Of a stretch of DNA of 64,000 bases, positions 1-7,737 are shown piece after piece. The notes beneath the pieces were generated by a model. The model searched no databases and was not told the DNA's origin. It worked only from the letters and a program-made list of their open reading frames with translations. The translations under genes and the position numbers were made by a program. Within the stretch, counting starts at the first letter, position 1, and each line of letters starts with the position of its first letter. Source of the stretch: CAMFLJ01 sp965279255 (GTDB lineage: Bacteria > Actinomycetota > Acidimicrobiia > Acidimicrobiales > Acidimicrobilacustridaceae); NCBI GenBank assembly GCA_965279255.1, contig OZ257146.1, forward strand, positions 2,914,001 to 2,978,000, in the 5' to 3' direction.

Positions 1-21
1 CCTCGAGCCCGTCCCGACGCG

Positions 22-68
22 AAGGTGGCTCACGTGGTGTCGGGCTCCGACACGAGGTGAGCCACCTT
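22..68. terminator. Intergenic stem-loop, probable bidirectional terminator
   Basis: AAGGTGGCTCAC (22-33) pairs exactly with GTGAGCCACCTT (57-68), and inside it GTGTCGG (37-43) pairs with CCGACAC (47-53). There is no T-tract. It lies just beyond the 3' end of the exporter gene that stops at 102. The outer stem shares the TGGCTCA core with the stem-loops at 18528 and 20468. Confidence 0.7.
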
Positions 69-101
69 CGGCGGTGCGGTGGGCCCGGGCGAGCCCTCGG
101 G

Positions 102-1688
102 TCAGGCGGGCTCGGGAGCCAGGTCGCCGAGGCCGGGGAAGCTCCCCATCCCCTCGAGCTCGACCACGTCCTCCGGCGTCAGGCGTCCGGGCAGGAAGAG
201 CGCAGCGGCGATGGCACCGAGGAAGGCCACGCCGGCGGCGACCAGGCTGCCCCGGGACATGCCCTGTACGAAGGCCGACGAGGCGGCGTCGGCGAACGAG
301 CCCTGGAGCTCGGCCGGCGCCTGTGAGGCGACCGACAGCGCGGCCGCCACCGACTCCTTGGCTGCCGCGACGGCCTCGACCGGCACCGGGTACTGGGCGA
401 GGAAGTCGCCGATCTTCGGGCCGTAGACCGAGGCGAAGACGCTGCCGACCACGGCGACCCCGAGGGTGCCGCCGAGCTCGCGGGTCGTGTCGTTCACCGC
501 CGCACCGGCGCCCGCCTTCTCCCTGGGCAGCGAGCTCATGACCGCCTCGGTGGCCGGGGCGGTGACCAGCGAGAGCCCCATGGCGAGCAGCGCCATCGAG
601 ATGATGACCGGCCCGAAGTAGGCGCTGCCGGCGTCGAGCGTGCTGGCCAGCACGAGGCCGGCCGTCATCGACAGCAGGCCACCGCTGACCACCCGACGGG
701 GCCCGTAGCGCAGGGCGAACCGGGCGCCGATCGGGGCGGTGACGCCGGCGAAGATGGCGAACGGAAGGGTGTGCACGCCGGCCGACAGCGTCGAGTAGCC
801 CTTCACGAACTGGAAGTACTGGGTGACCAGGAAGATGAAGCCGAACAGGGCGAAGAACGCCATGGCGATGGCCGCGGCCGCCGCGCTGAACCGGGCGACC
901 TTGAAGATGCGCACGTCGAGCAGCGGCTTGGCGACCCTCAGCTCCCAGGCCACGAAGGCGGCGAGCAACAGCGCGGCGCCGCCGAAGCCCATGGCGGTGG
1001 TCGCCGAGGTCCAGCCCCAGCGGGGGCCCTCGATGACGGTGAAGACGAGCAGGCCGATGGCGCTGATCGACAGCAGCATGCCGAGCACGTCGAACCGCCC
1101 GACCTCGGGGTCACGCGAGGTGGGCACGAGCAGGGCGCCGGCCACCAGGGCGATGATCACGATCGGCACGTTGACGAGGAAGACCGACCCCCACCAGAAG
1201 TGCTCGAGCAGGAAGCCACCGGTGATGGGGCCGAAGGCGACCGCCAGGCCCGACACCGCCGACCAGGCGCCGATGGCCTTGGCCCGCTCGGTCGGGTCGG
1301 TGAAGACGTTGGTGAGGATGGCGAGGGTGGCCGGGAAGACCAGCGCGGCCCCGATGCCCATGGCCCCACGGGCGGCGATGAGCTGACCCGAGCTGGTGGC
1401 GAAGGCGCCGAGGGCCGAGGTGATGCCGAAGATCACCAGCCCGATCTGCATGGCGCCCTTGCGGCCCAGTCGGTCGCCCAGACCGCCGGCGGCCAGCAGC
1501 AGGCCGGCGAACACGAGGCTGTAGGCGTCGACGATCCACTGGAGCTCCGAGACGCTCGCGCCGAGCTCGCGGTTCAGGGTGGGAAGGGCCACGTTGACGA
1601 TGGTGTTGTCGACCACGACGAGGAAGACGCTGACCGAGAGCACGGCCAGGATCAACCAACGTCGGCGGTGCACGGTTGCTGCATCCAT
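102..1688 (-). CDS. MFS drug exporter, DHA2 (EmrB/QacA) family
   Basis: A 528-residue proton-driven exporter of the 14-helix DHA2 branch of the major facilitator superfamily, expected in the cytoplasmic membrane. Visible family marks are VVDNTIVNVALP in the first helix and GDRLGRKGAM after helix 2 (motif A), followed by long hydrophobic segments to the end. The start at 1688 was chosen because it places the first helix at residue ~10 and leaves the divergent operator free; the open frame continues upstream only as antisense to the tetR gene. The divergent TetR regulator at 1779 and the palindrome at 1716-1755 suggest substrate-inducible repression. The substrate cannot be read from sequence. 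Confidence 0.93.
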   Translation of the reverse strand: MDAATVHRRRWLILAVLSVSVFLVVVDNTIVNVALPTLNRELGASVSELQWIVDAYSLVFAGLLLAAGGLGDRLGRKGAMQIGLVIFGITSALGAFATSSGQLIAARGAMGIGAALVFPATLAILTNVFTDPTERAKAIGAWSAVSGLAVAFGPITGGFLLEHFWWGSVFLVNVPIVIIALVAGALLVPTSRDPEVGRFDVLGMLLSISAIGLLVFTVIEGPRWGWTSATTAMGFGGAALLLAAFVAWELRVAKPLLDVRIFKVARFSAAAAAIAMAFFALFGFIFLVTQYFQFVKGYSTLSAGVHTLPFAIFAGVTAPIGARFALRYGPRRVVSGGLLSMTAGLVLASTLDAGSAYFGPVIISMALLAMGLSLVTAPATEAVMSSLPREKAGAGAAVNDTTRELGGTLGVAVVGSVFASVYGPKIGDFLAQYPVPVEAVAAAKESVAAALSVASQAPAELQGSFADAASSAFVQGMSRGSLVAAGVAFLGAIAAALFLPGRLTPEDVVELEGMGSFPGLGDLAPEPA

Positions 1689-1715
1689 GGGTGGGACCTC
1701 CGGAACCTGGGGGGA

Positions 1716-1755
1716 TCTAGAACACTGTGCTACAGTTATGGCACACCGTTCTAGA
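1716..1755. promoter_or_regulatory. Palindromic operator between exporter and tetR
   Basis: Left arm TCTAGAACACTGTGC (1716-1730) and right arm GCACACCGTTCTAGA (1741-1755) are inverted copies matching at 13 of 15 positions across a 10-base centre. The site sits 28 bp upstream of the exporter start and 24 bp upstream of tetR, as expected for the operator of the neighbouring TetR protein acting on both genes. Assignment to that regulator is inference from position. Confidence 0.8.
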
Positions 1756-1778
1756 GATGTCCAGGGGATACTCTCGAA

Positions 1779-2432
1779 ATGATGAAGGAAGCCCGTCGGC
1801 GCACCCCGTCGACCAAGATCGAGGACCGGCTCGTCGCCGCCGCGTTCCACCTCCTCGAGGCCGAGGGCCCCGAGGCGTTGTCGGTCCGACGGGTCGCGGC
1901 CGAGGCGGGCGTGGCGCCCATGGGCGTCTACAACCACTTCGAGGGCGGCAAGAACGGCGTGGTCGACGCCATCTTCCGCGCCGGCTTCGCCACCCTCACC
2001 GAGCAGCTCGCCGACCTCAGCGCCATCGCCGATCCGGTCGAGGCACTGTGCGAAGGGCTCCGTCGCTACCGGCGGCTCGCCCTCGACCACCCGCGCACCT
2101 ACGAGGTCATGTTCTTCTGCTCGATCCCCGGCTTCGAGCCGAGCGACGAGTCCCACGTGGTGGCGGCCTCGTCGTTCGAGGTTCTCGTCCAGGCCATCGA
2201 CCGGGGCATGCAGGCCGGTGCCCTGACCCCCGCCGATCCGGTGTCGGTCGCCCAGCAGATGTGGGCGGCGTGCCACGGCGCCGTCGCCCTCGAGATCGCC
2301 GACATCTGCATGGTCGACGACATGGAGAAGCTCTACGAGGAGCTGCTCGCCACGCTCGTGGGCGGCATCAGCGCGCCGGCGGCTCCGTCGGGATCACCAG
2401 CACGCGCCGCACGCCCGGCTCGTGCTCGGTGA
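1779..2432 (+). CDS. TetR/AcrR family repressor (WHG-type C-terminal domain)
   Basis: A 217-residue regulator. The N-terminal helix-turn-helix spans about residues 10-57 (EALSVRRVAAEAGVAPMGVY then NHFEGG). The C-terminal ligand domain resembles the WHG type (motif WAACHGAVALEI near residue 165). It probably represses the divergent DHA2 exporter through the palindrome at 1716-1755 and is released by the exported compound. The last ~20 residues are Ala/Arg/Pro-rich because the gene runs 65 bp into the convergent cupin gene on the other strand. Confidence 0.9.
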   Translation: MMKEARRRTPSTKIEDRLVAAAFHLLEAEGPEALSVRRVAAEAGVAPMGVYNHFEGGKNGVVDAIFRAGFATLTEQLADLSAIADPVEALCEGLRRYRRLALDHPRTYEVMFFCSIPGFEPSDESHVVAASSFEVLVQAIDRGMQAGALTPADPVSVAQQMWAACHGAVALEIADICMVDDMEKLYEELLATLVGGISAPAAPSGSPARAARPARAR

Positions 2433-2745
2433 CGTGGCCCTTCCCGTGAAGGTCGTCGACCAGCACCACCGACCCGGCCGGTAGCCGGCAGCTGTCGCCG
2501 TCGCTGACGGTGAGCTGCACCCAGCCGTCGAGGAACACGACGAACTGACGCCGGGGCCCGCAGTGCCAGTCCGGGTCCTGCGCGTGGGCCTGCACCGTCA
2601 CGAACTCGATGCGGTCGGTCCGGTGCGGCTGCGACACGTGGAGCTCCGCGACGCCCGGCTCCGCCGCCGAGACGTGGCGGGCCACGGCGACCCACTCGAG
2701 GTGGCTCTCCCCCTCGGTGTCGGCCCAGATCCGCACGTAGTCCAT
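2368..2745 (-). CDS. Small cupin-fold protein of unknown function
   Basis: A 125-residue protein beginning MDYVRIWADTEGESHLE, with the alternating hydrophobic strands of a single-domain cupin (RQFVVFLDGWVQLTVSDGDS, then RLPAGSVVLVDDLHGKGHVT). The strand order and the PAGSVVLVDD turn support the fold. A full metal-binding His set is not obvious, so no catalytic role is assigned. The start at 2745 is preceded by CAGAGT six bases upstream, matching the leaderless promoter pattern of the window. Its 3' end overlaps the convergent tetR gene by 65 bp. Confidence 0.75.
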   Translation of the reverse strand: MDYVRIWADTEGESHLEWVAVARHVSAAEPGVAELHVSQPHRTDRIEFVTVQAHAQDPDWHCGPRRQFVVFLDGWVQLTVSDGDSCRLPAGSVVLVDDLHGKGHVTEHEPGVRRVLVIPTEPPAR

Positions 2746-2790
2746 CCCCCGACTCTGCCATCCGGCCCGCCCGCCCCGCTCCCCTCCCGA

Positions 2791-2890
2791 CCGGTTGCCA
2801 GATGTCCCGGGTTCGCGGACACATGGCAACAGGTGCAACCCGGCCGGGCGACCGGTTGCCATGAGTCCCGGGCTCGCGGACAGTCGGCCA
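2791..2890. repeat. Paired hairpin repeat, left copy
   Basis: Two 61-bp-spaced units begin CCGGTTGCC at 2791 and 2852. Unit one folds as GTTGCCA..TGTCC against GGACA..TGGCAAC, followed by AGGTGCAACCCGG. The same two-unit arrangement, in the same orientation and with the same 61-bp period, recurs at 3848-3950 on the other side of the gene at 2945-3883. Confidence 0.75.
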
Positions 2891-2944
2891 CACGTCTCGC
2901 GACGACCGGAGGGCTGTCACAGGGTGTCGGCAGACTCTGTGGCC

Positions 2945-3883
2945 ATGGCTCGAGACATCGACAGGGCCATCGAGGCGCTCGCCCGGAAGCAACACGGCGT
3001 CTTCAACAACCGACAGGTCTACGAGGCGGGAGGAGACCGACGGCTCGCGTCACGACGAGCGCGTGCGGGCCGCTGGATCCGGCTCGACACCGGCGTGTAC
3101 GCCCTGCCGGGGAACCCACCGACCATCCTCCGGCAACTGAAGGCGGCCGAGCTCGCCGTGCCGGGCGCGTACGTCTCCGGCACCGCCGCCGGTGTCCTGC
3201 ACGGCCTTCCCGACATCCGTCTCGGACGACCGGAGGTGAGCACACACCGACACGGGGGCTCGACCGCGCTGGCACGGGTGCGGCACCGCCAGCCCGTGCC
3301 CACGACCACGATCAGCGGCATCGCGGTGACCACCGCGGCACAGGCGCTGTGCGACCTGGCCGACCGCATCGAGCCCGACCTGCTCGGGCCGGCGGTCGAC
3401 ACCGCGGTCCTGCGAGGTTCCACCACCTGGGCCCACCTCGACGAGGCCCTGCACCTCGCCCGCCGACGCCGTTCCCCGTCGGCACGACCATTCGCAGAGC
3501 TGCTCCTCAGCCGCGACCCGGCGGCGGCGGTCGCCGAGAGCGTCCTCGAGTCGAGGCTCTACGTGGTGCTCGACGATCCACGCCTCCCCCCGTTCGTCCG
3601 CCAGGCGCCGGCGCCGTGGGACCCGACCGGCCGCGAGCGCGTCGATGCGGCGTTCCCGTCCGTGTCCTGCATCGTCGAGGCCGACGGCCGGAGCTGGCAT
3701 GCGCGCGTGGCCGACTTCGAGCGCGACCGTCGCCGCGACCACGATGCGCTCCGGTCCGGGTGGACCGTGTGTCGCTTCACGGCGGACCACGTCGACTCGC
3801 CGGACTACGTCGTCGCGACGCTGCTCGACATCTTCGCCGGCCGGCGATCGGTTGCCATGTGTCCCGTTCCGACGGACAGTTGA
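2945..3883 (+). CDS. AbiEi-like antitoxin domain plus DUF559 (Vsr-like) protein
   Basis: A 312-residue protein. The N-terminus (about 1-75) resembles the winged-helix domain of AbiEi-type type IV antitoxins (RQVYEAGGDRRLASRRARA). The C-terminus (about 195-290) resembles DUF559/very-short-patch-repair-like nuclease folds (DAAFPSVSCIVEADGRSWH, then FERDRRRDHDAL). This architecture is common and multicopy in actinobacteria and its function is not established. No partner toxin gene is adjacent. The start ATG at 2945 has CAGACT eight bases upstream. The last ~13 codons are encoded inside the right-hand hairpin repeat, so gene and repeat appear to have evolved together. Confidence 0.8.
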   Translation: MARDIDRAIEALARKQHGVFNNRQVYEAGGDRRLASRRARAGRWIRLDTGVYALPGNPPTILRQLKAAELAVPGAYVSGTAAGVLHGLPDIRLGRPEVSTHRHGGSTALARVRHRQPVPTTTISGIAVTTAAQALCDLADRIEPDLLGPAVDTAVLRGSTTWAHLDEALHLARRRRSPSARPFAELLLSRDPAAAVAESVLESRLYVVLDDPRLPPFVRQAPAPWDPTGRERVDAAFPSVSCIVEADGRSWHARVADFERDRRRDHDALRSGWTVCRFTADHVDSPDYVVATLLDIFAGRRSVAMCPVPTDS

Positions 3884-3950
3884 CAACAGGTGCGACCCGG
3901 GCGGGCCACCGGTTGCCGGGTGTCCTGTTCCGGCGGACAGGTGGCGACCG
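3848..3950. repeat. Paired hairpin repeat, right copy
   Basis: Units begin CGGTTGCC at 3849 and 3910 (61 bp apart) with stems GTTGCCATGTGTCC/GGACA..GACAAC and TGTCC/GGACA, and the conserved trailer AGGTGCGACCCGG. They are direct copies of the pair at 2791-2890. The first unit contains the 3' end of the AbiEi/DUF559 gene. Confidence 0.75.
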
Positions 3951-4039
3951 ATGGGGCGGGAGGCCCTACCGGGTGGGCACGGTTCTCGTAGGGTTCAGGC
4001 GAGAGACGCGCTTCGACGCGAGCCGACGGGAGACACGCG

Positions 4040-4729
4040 ATGACGATCCACGCAGACTTCACCGAGTTCAAGGAGACCGCGGGCGCCGACCCGTTCACCC
4101 TCCAGAGCAAGAAGCTGCTGAAGGTCTTCCTGCAGTACGGCCCGGTGAAGGCCCGGATCGGCTCGATGGTCGCCTACCAGGGCGACGCCCGGTTCGAGCA
4201 CGCCGGGTCCGGCGGGGTGGGCGGCTTCCTCAAGCAGAAGATGACCGGCGAGGGCGTGCCCACGATGGACGTCGTCGGCACCGGTGAGGTCTTCCTGGCC
4301 AACGCCGCCGCCGAGATCCAGGTCATGTACCTCGAGAACGACCAGATCTGGGTCAACGGCGCCAACGTGCTCGCCTACAGCGCGTCGCTCACCAGCGACA
4401 TCAAGATGATCGGCGGCGCCGGCGCCATGACCGGCGGCCTCTACAACGTCACCCTCACGGGCACCGGCTACGTGGCCATCACGACCGACGGCCCGCCCGT
4501 CGTGCTCGACGTGGCCAGCGCCGCCACCTTCGCCGACCCTCAGGCGGTCGTGATGTGGACCACCGGCGTCACCATGAACGTGAAGAGCGACGTGAGCATG
4601 AAGACCCTCATCGGCAAGAGCTCCGGCGAGACCTTCCAGATGGCGTTCAGCGGCCAGGGCTGGGTGATGGTGCAGCCGTCCGAGGGCGTCGCCCAGGGCT
4701 CCGGCACCAAGTCCGGCCTGGGGTTCTGA
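4040..4729 (+). CDS. AIM24 family protein
   Basis: A 229-residue member of the AIM24 family (beta-rich, related to TRAP-like folds), matching the family's usual length. Typical features are the Gly-rich strands GSGGVGGFLKQKMTGEGVP (about 55-73), GTGEVFLANAAAEIQV, and GGLYNVTLTGTGYVAI near residue 140. The bacterial family is thought to act in membrane or envelope homeostasis, but no reaction is known. A weak GGAGA ribosome-binding site lies upstream of the ATG. It stands alone, convergent with the Nramp gene. Confidence 0.9.
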   Translation: MTIHADFTEFKETAGADPFTLQSKKLLKVFLQYGPVKARIGSMVAYQGDARFEHAGSGGVGGFLKQKMTGEGVPTMDVVGTGEVFLANAAAEIQVMYLENDQIWVNGANVLAYSASLTSDIKMIGGAGAMTGGLYNVTLTGTGYVAITTDGPPVVLDVASAATFADPQAVVMWTTGVTMNVKSDVSMKTLIGKSSGETFQMAFSGQGWVMVQPSEGVAQGSGTKSGLGF

Positions 4730-4773
4730 CCTTCTGGCCCCGCCGACGCGCTGACCCGGCCGACCCGCTCGGT

Positions 4774-6069
4774 CTAGGAGAAGCCGAGCCAGCCGGCCAC
4801 GGTCTGCACGAACACGACCGAGGCCAGGATCGCCACGACCACCACGCACACCGTGGCGAGGATGCGGAAGCGCGGCCCGTTCACCGCGTTGCCGAGCACG
4901 TTGCGGCGGTTGGCCAGAATCAGGATGAAGGTCAGCACCACCGGGGCGATGAAGCCGTTCAGCACCTGCATGTTGAGCAGGAGCTGGATGAGGTTCCCGG
5001 GGATCAGCGCCACTGCCGCGCCCACCACCACGAGTGCGGTGAACAGCCCCATGAACAACGGGGCCTCACGGAAGGTGCGCGACACCGACCGCTCGACGCC
5101 GAGCGCCTCGGCCACCGCGTACGAGGTGGCGAGGGGCACGATGGCCGCGGCCAGGGCCGAGGCACCGAGCAGGCCGATGCCGAAGAGCGTCTCGGCCCCG
5201 GCCCCGGCGACGGGCTCCAGAGCCTGGGCGGCCTCGGCCGCCGAGTTCAGCGGGCCCGAGCCGCCGATGGCCGCGGCCGTGGCGATGATGATCGCCATCG
5301 ACACCACGTTGGCGAAGATCGCCCCGGTGATGGTGTCGACCTTGACCTTCTTGTAGTCCTCGGGGTCGCCACCACGGTCGGCCACTGCCGACGACTGGTA
5401 GAGCTGCATGTAGGGCGTGATGGTCGTGCCGATGAGGGCGACGACGAGGAACAGGTACTCCTTGCTCCACACCCCGTGGGGGATGAACAGGTTCTTGGCC
5501 ACCTCGTGGCCATCGGGGCGGGCCATCACCGCCGAGATCGGGTAGGCGATGAACGCCAGGCTGAGCAGGAGGAACACCCGCTCCGCGTAGCGGTAGTTCC
5601 CGAGGACGACGACGGCCCACACGACGAACGCGGCGATGGGCACGGCGATGTAGCGCGACACCCCGAAGATCTCGAAGGCGGCGCCGATGCCGGCGAACTC
5701 CGAGACGACGAGGCCGAGGTTGGCGACGAGGAGGCAGACGATGGCGAACGCCGAGGCGCGCAGCGGGAACTGCTCCCGGATGAGCGACATCAGCCCCTCG
5801 CCCGTGTGGGCACCGAGGCGGGCCGACATCTCCTGCACCACCACGAGGGCCACCGTCACCAGCAGCATCACGAAGAGGGTGGCGTAGCCGAACTCCGAGC
5901 CCGCCGACGCGTAGGTGGCGATGCCACCCGCATCGTTGCCGGCGTTGGCGGCGATGAGGCCAGGGCCGAGCACCATCACCCACGCCAGCCAGGCCGGCCG
6001 GCGACGACGGCCCGTCGGGCGCGCGGGGTCGGACGCGCCGGAAGCCGGGGTGGTGGTCTCGTCGCTCAT
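4774..6069 (-). CDS. Nramp-related transporter, probable Mg2+ type (NRMT-like)
   Basis: A 431-residue polytopic protein of the Nramp fold. In canonical Mn/Fe Nramps helix 1 carries DPGN and helix 6 carries MPH. Here helix 1 reads GNDAGGIATY (Asp kept, Asn replaced by Gly), and helix 6 reads TTITPYMQLYQSS, with the soft metal-binding Met absent. Loss of that Met and of the DPGN Asn is the described signature of NRMT magnesium transporters. The gene lies 8 bp downstream of a gene for the regulatory half of MgtE (magnesium-gated N domain plus CBS), which independently points to Mg2+. Start: ATG at 6069. Confidence 0.85.
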   Translation of the reverse strand: MSDETTTPASGASDPARPTGRRRRPAWLAWVMVLGPGLIAANAGNDAGGIATYASAGSEFGYATLFVMLLVTVALVVVQEMSARLGAHTGEGLMSLIREQFPLRASAFAIVCLLVANLGLVVSEFAGIGAAFEIFGVSRYIAVPIAAFVVWAVVVLGNYRYAERVFLLLSLAFIAYPISAVMARPDGHEVAKNLFIPHGVWSKEYLFLVVALIGTTITPYMQLYQSSAVADRGGDPEDYKKVKVDTITGAIFANVVSMAIIIATAAAIGGSGPLNSAAEAAQALEPVAGAGAETLFGIGLLGASALAAAIVPLATSYAVAEALGVERSVSRTFREAPLFMGLFTALVVVGAAVALIPGNLIQLLLNMQVLNGFIAPVVLTFILILANRRNVLGNAVNGPRFRILATVCVVVVAILASVVFVQTVAGWLGFS

Positions 6070-6077
6070 GACGGGCC

Positions 6078-7409
6078 CTAGTTGAGGATGCCGGCGAACC
6101 GGCGGCGCTCGCGCTCGTGGGGCAGGAGGGCGTCGACGACGTCGTCGGCGAGGATGCGCCCGATCGGGCGGCCCGCGCCGTCGATGACGACGACCGACGA
6201 GCCCCGGTTCTCGACGAAGGCCTCGACGACCTCCGCGAGCGGCACGTCGGCGGTGACGGTGACGGGCCACGGCGGCTTGGTGAGGTCGCGCAGCCGCTGG
6301 TCGGGCTCGGCGGTGAAGAGCTCGATCATGTGCACGTCGTCGACGAGGCAGCCGTCGGCGTCGATCACGAGCACACCGTCGATGTCGGTGTGCTCGTCGC
6401 GGTCGCGCAGGCGGCGGCGCGCCTCGGCCACGGTGGCCTCGCCCTCGAACACGAGGATGTTGGTGGTCATGACGCCACCAGCGGTCTCCTCGTCGTAGCC
6501 GAGCAGGTCGGCGAGCACGCCGGCGATGTCGTCGGGCATGGCGGCGAGCAGCTCGTCGCGTGTGTCGTCGTCGAGGTCGCGCAGGGCGTCGGCGGCCTCG
6601 TCGGGCTCCATCTCGGCCACGAGCGCAGCGGCCTGCTCCGGCTCGGCGTCGCGGAGCAGCACGGCGAGCTCGTCGCTCTCCATCTCCTCGAGCGCGTCGG
6701 CCGCGGTCTCGGCGTCGAGCGCGTTGAGCAGCTCCTGGCGCTGCGAGCGGCCCAGCTCCTCGAGCAGGTCGGCCAGCTCGCCGGGGCGCAGGCGCCGCAG
6801 CTCGCTGTTGGCCCGGCTGAGGCGCACGGGCTCGCCGGGGTCCGAGAACGGCTGGATGGCCGCCCAGTCGATGACCCGGTCGGGATGGGGACGGGCCCGC
6901 CAGCGGGCGGGGCCGAGGCGGCGCAACAGGGTGGCGAAGCCGACGTCGGCACCCACCAGGCGGTAGCCGCCGCCGACCTTGGCGAGGAAGAGGTCGGCGG
7001 CCCGGAAGACCCGCACACCGTCGACGTCGACCATCTGGTGGTCGATCACGTCGTCGACCAGCTTCACCTCGTTGTCGCGACGGGAGAAGTCGCGCAGGTC
7101 GAGCTTGGCCGAGCGCAGCACGATCTGGCGCTGCTCGAGCTCGTCGACCTTGTCGGCGGGAACCCACGCCAGGCGGCGGCCGACGCGGACGACCAGCCCG
7201 GTCAGGGGCGGGTAGGGCTCGCCCTCCCACCGCACGACGATGTCGACGAGCTGGCCGACCTCGGCACCGGAGCGGTGGACGACGGGCGCGCCGGTGAGGC
7301 CGGCGACGGAGAGCAGGGATTCGGCGACGGCCTCGAGGGCCAGCAGCCGCTTGGTTCGCTGTGTGCGCCGCTGGGTGATGGCGCGCGGCGCGTGGAGGGT
7401 GTGCGACAT
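6078..7409 (-). CDS. PRC-barrel-like / MgtE_N / CBS-pair protein without membrane domain
   Basis: A soluble 443-residue protein. Residues ~1-150 form a PRC-barrel-like beta region (GAEVGQLVDIVVRW). Residues ~190-300 are the helical, acidic MgtE N domain (GELADLLEELGRSQRQELLN, then EMEPDEAADALRDLDDDTRD). Residues ~315-435 are a CBS pair (ETAGGVMTTNILVF and a second CBS). MgtE uses these two parts as an Mg2+ sensor gating its channel; here the channel is missing and an Nramp-type transporter follows 8 bp downstream, so this protein is probably its magnesium gate or partner. The ATG at 7409 is preceded by GGAG six bases upstream; an in-frame ATG at 7463 is possible but less likely. Confidence 0.88.
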   Translation of the reverse strand: MSHTLHAPRAITQRRTQRTKRLLALEAVAESLLSVAGLTGAPVVHRSGAEVGQLVDIVVRWEGEPYPPLTGLVVRVGRRLAWVPADKVDELEQRQIVLRSAKLDLRDFSRRDNEVKLVDDVIDHQMVDVDGVRVFRAADLFLAKVGGGYRLVGADVGFATLLRRLGPARWRARPHPDRVIDWAAIQPFSDPGEPVRLSRANSELRRLRPGELADLLEELGRSQRQELLNALDAETAADALEEMESDELAVLLRDAEPEQAAALVAEMEPDEAADALRDLDDDTRDELLAAMPDDIAGVLADLLGYDEETAGGVMTTNILVFEGEATVAEARRRLRDRDEHTDIDGVLVIDADGCLVDDVHMIELFTAEPDQRLRDLTKPPWPVTVTADVPLAEVVEAFVENRGSSVVVIDGAGRPIGRILADDVVDALLPHERERRRFAGILN

Positions 7410-7737
7410 GATCGGCTCCACAGGCTCGGGGGCGGACACGAACGGGTCATGCCACCTCCACACCGACCACAGGGGTCGGCTCCGTCACGAGACGAAGGGG
7501 TGCCGCGACGGTGTCAGCGGCGACCGGAAGAGGTGGCGCAGGGCAACCGCGGCGTACTTGGGGGCTCGCTGGTCGGCATGGCGCATCACCTCCTCGTCAG
7601 GTCGAACGGGCTTCCGCGAAAGGAAGCCGACATCCGTTTCTACCACGCGAAGGTGCGTGTTCCTCCTTCCACCAGGGTCGGAGCGACAGAGTTCACCGGC
7701 GGTCAACGCCCTGCTCACCGTGGGGCAGGATGAGCCC
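7410..7737 (-). promoter_or_regulatory. Long structured leader of the Mg2+-transport operon
   Basis: This 328-bp gene-free stretch separates the MgtE_N/CBS gene from divergent yaaA. On the minus strand it holds a possible -35 TTGACC near 7705, a hairpin CACGC/GCGTG (about 7646-7661), a hairpin GGCTTCC/GGAAGCC (7608-7627), then AGGAGG with a 21-codon ORF, then ~100 nt to the first gene. No known Mg2+ (M-box) or Mn2+ (yybP-ykoY) riboswitch consensus could be recognised. Confidence 0.45.
7514..7579 (-). CDS. Putative proline-rich leader peptide (21 aa)
   Basis: An ATG at 7579 lies 9 bases after a perfect AGGAGG, the strongest Shine-Dalgarno sequence seen in the window, and opens 21 codons beginning MPTSEPPSTPRLP, ending TGA at 7514. 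It is Pro/Ser-rich with an acidic residue near the N-terminus and precedes the Mg2+-transport operon by about 105 nt. Proline-rich leader peptides such as MgtL of Salmonella control Mg2+ transporter genes through ribosome stalling or destabilisation. That this ORF does so is inference. An overlapping frame from the ATG at 7585 is too close to the ribosome-binding site. Confidence 0.35.
   Translation of the reverse strand: MPTSEPPSTPRLPCATSSGRR

Noticed and set aside
7410..7737. An M-box or yybP-ykoY riboswitch before the Mg2+-transport operon
   Set aside because: The conserved core sequences of these riboswitches were looked for on the minus strand and not seen; only generic hairpins and a leader ORF are present.
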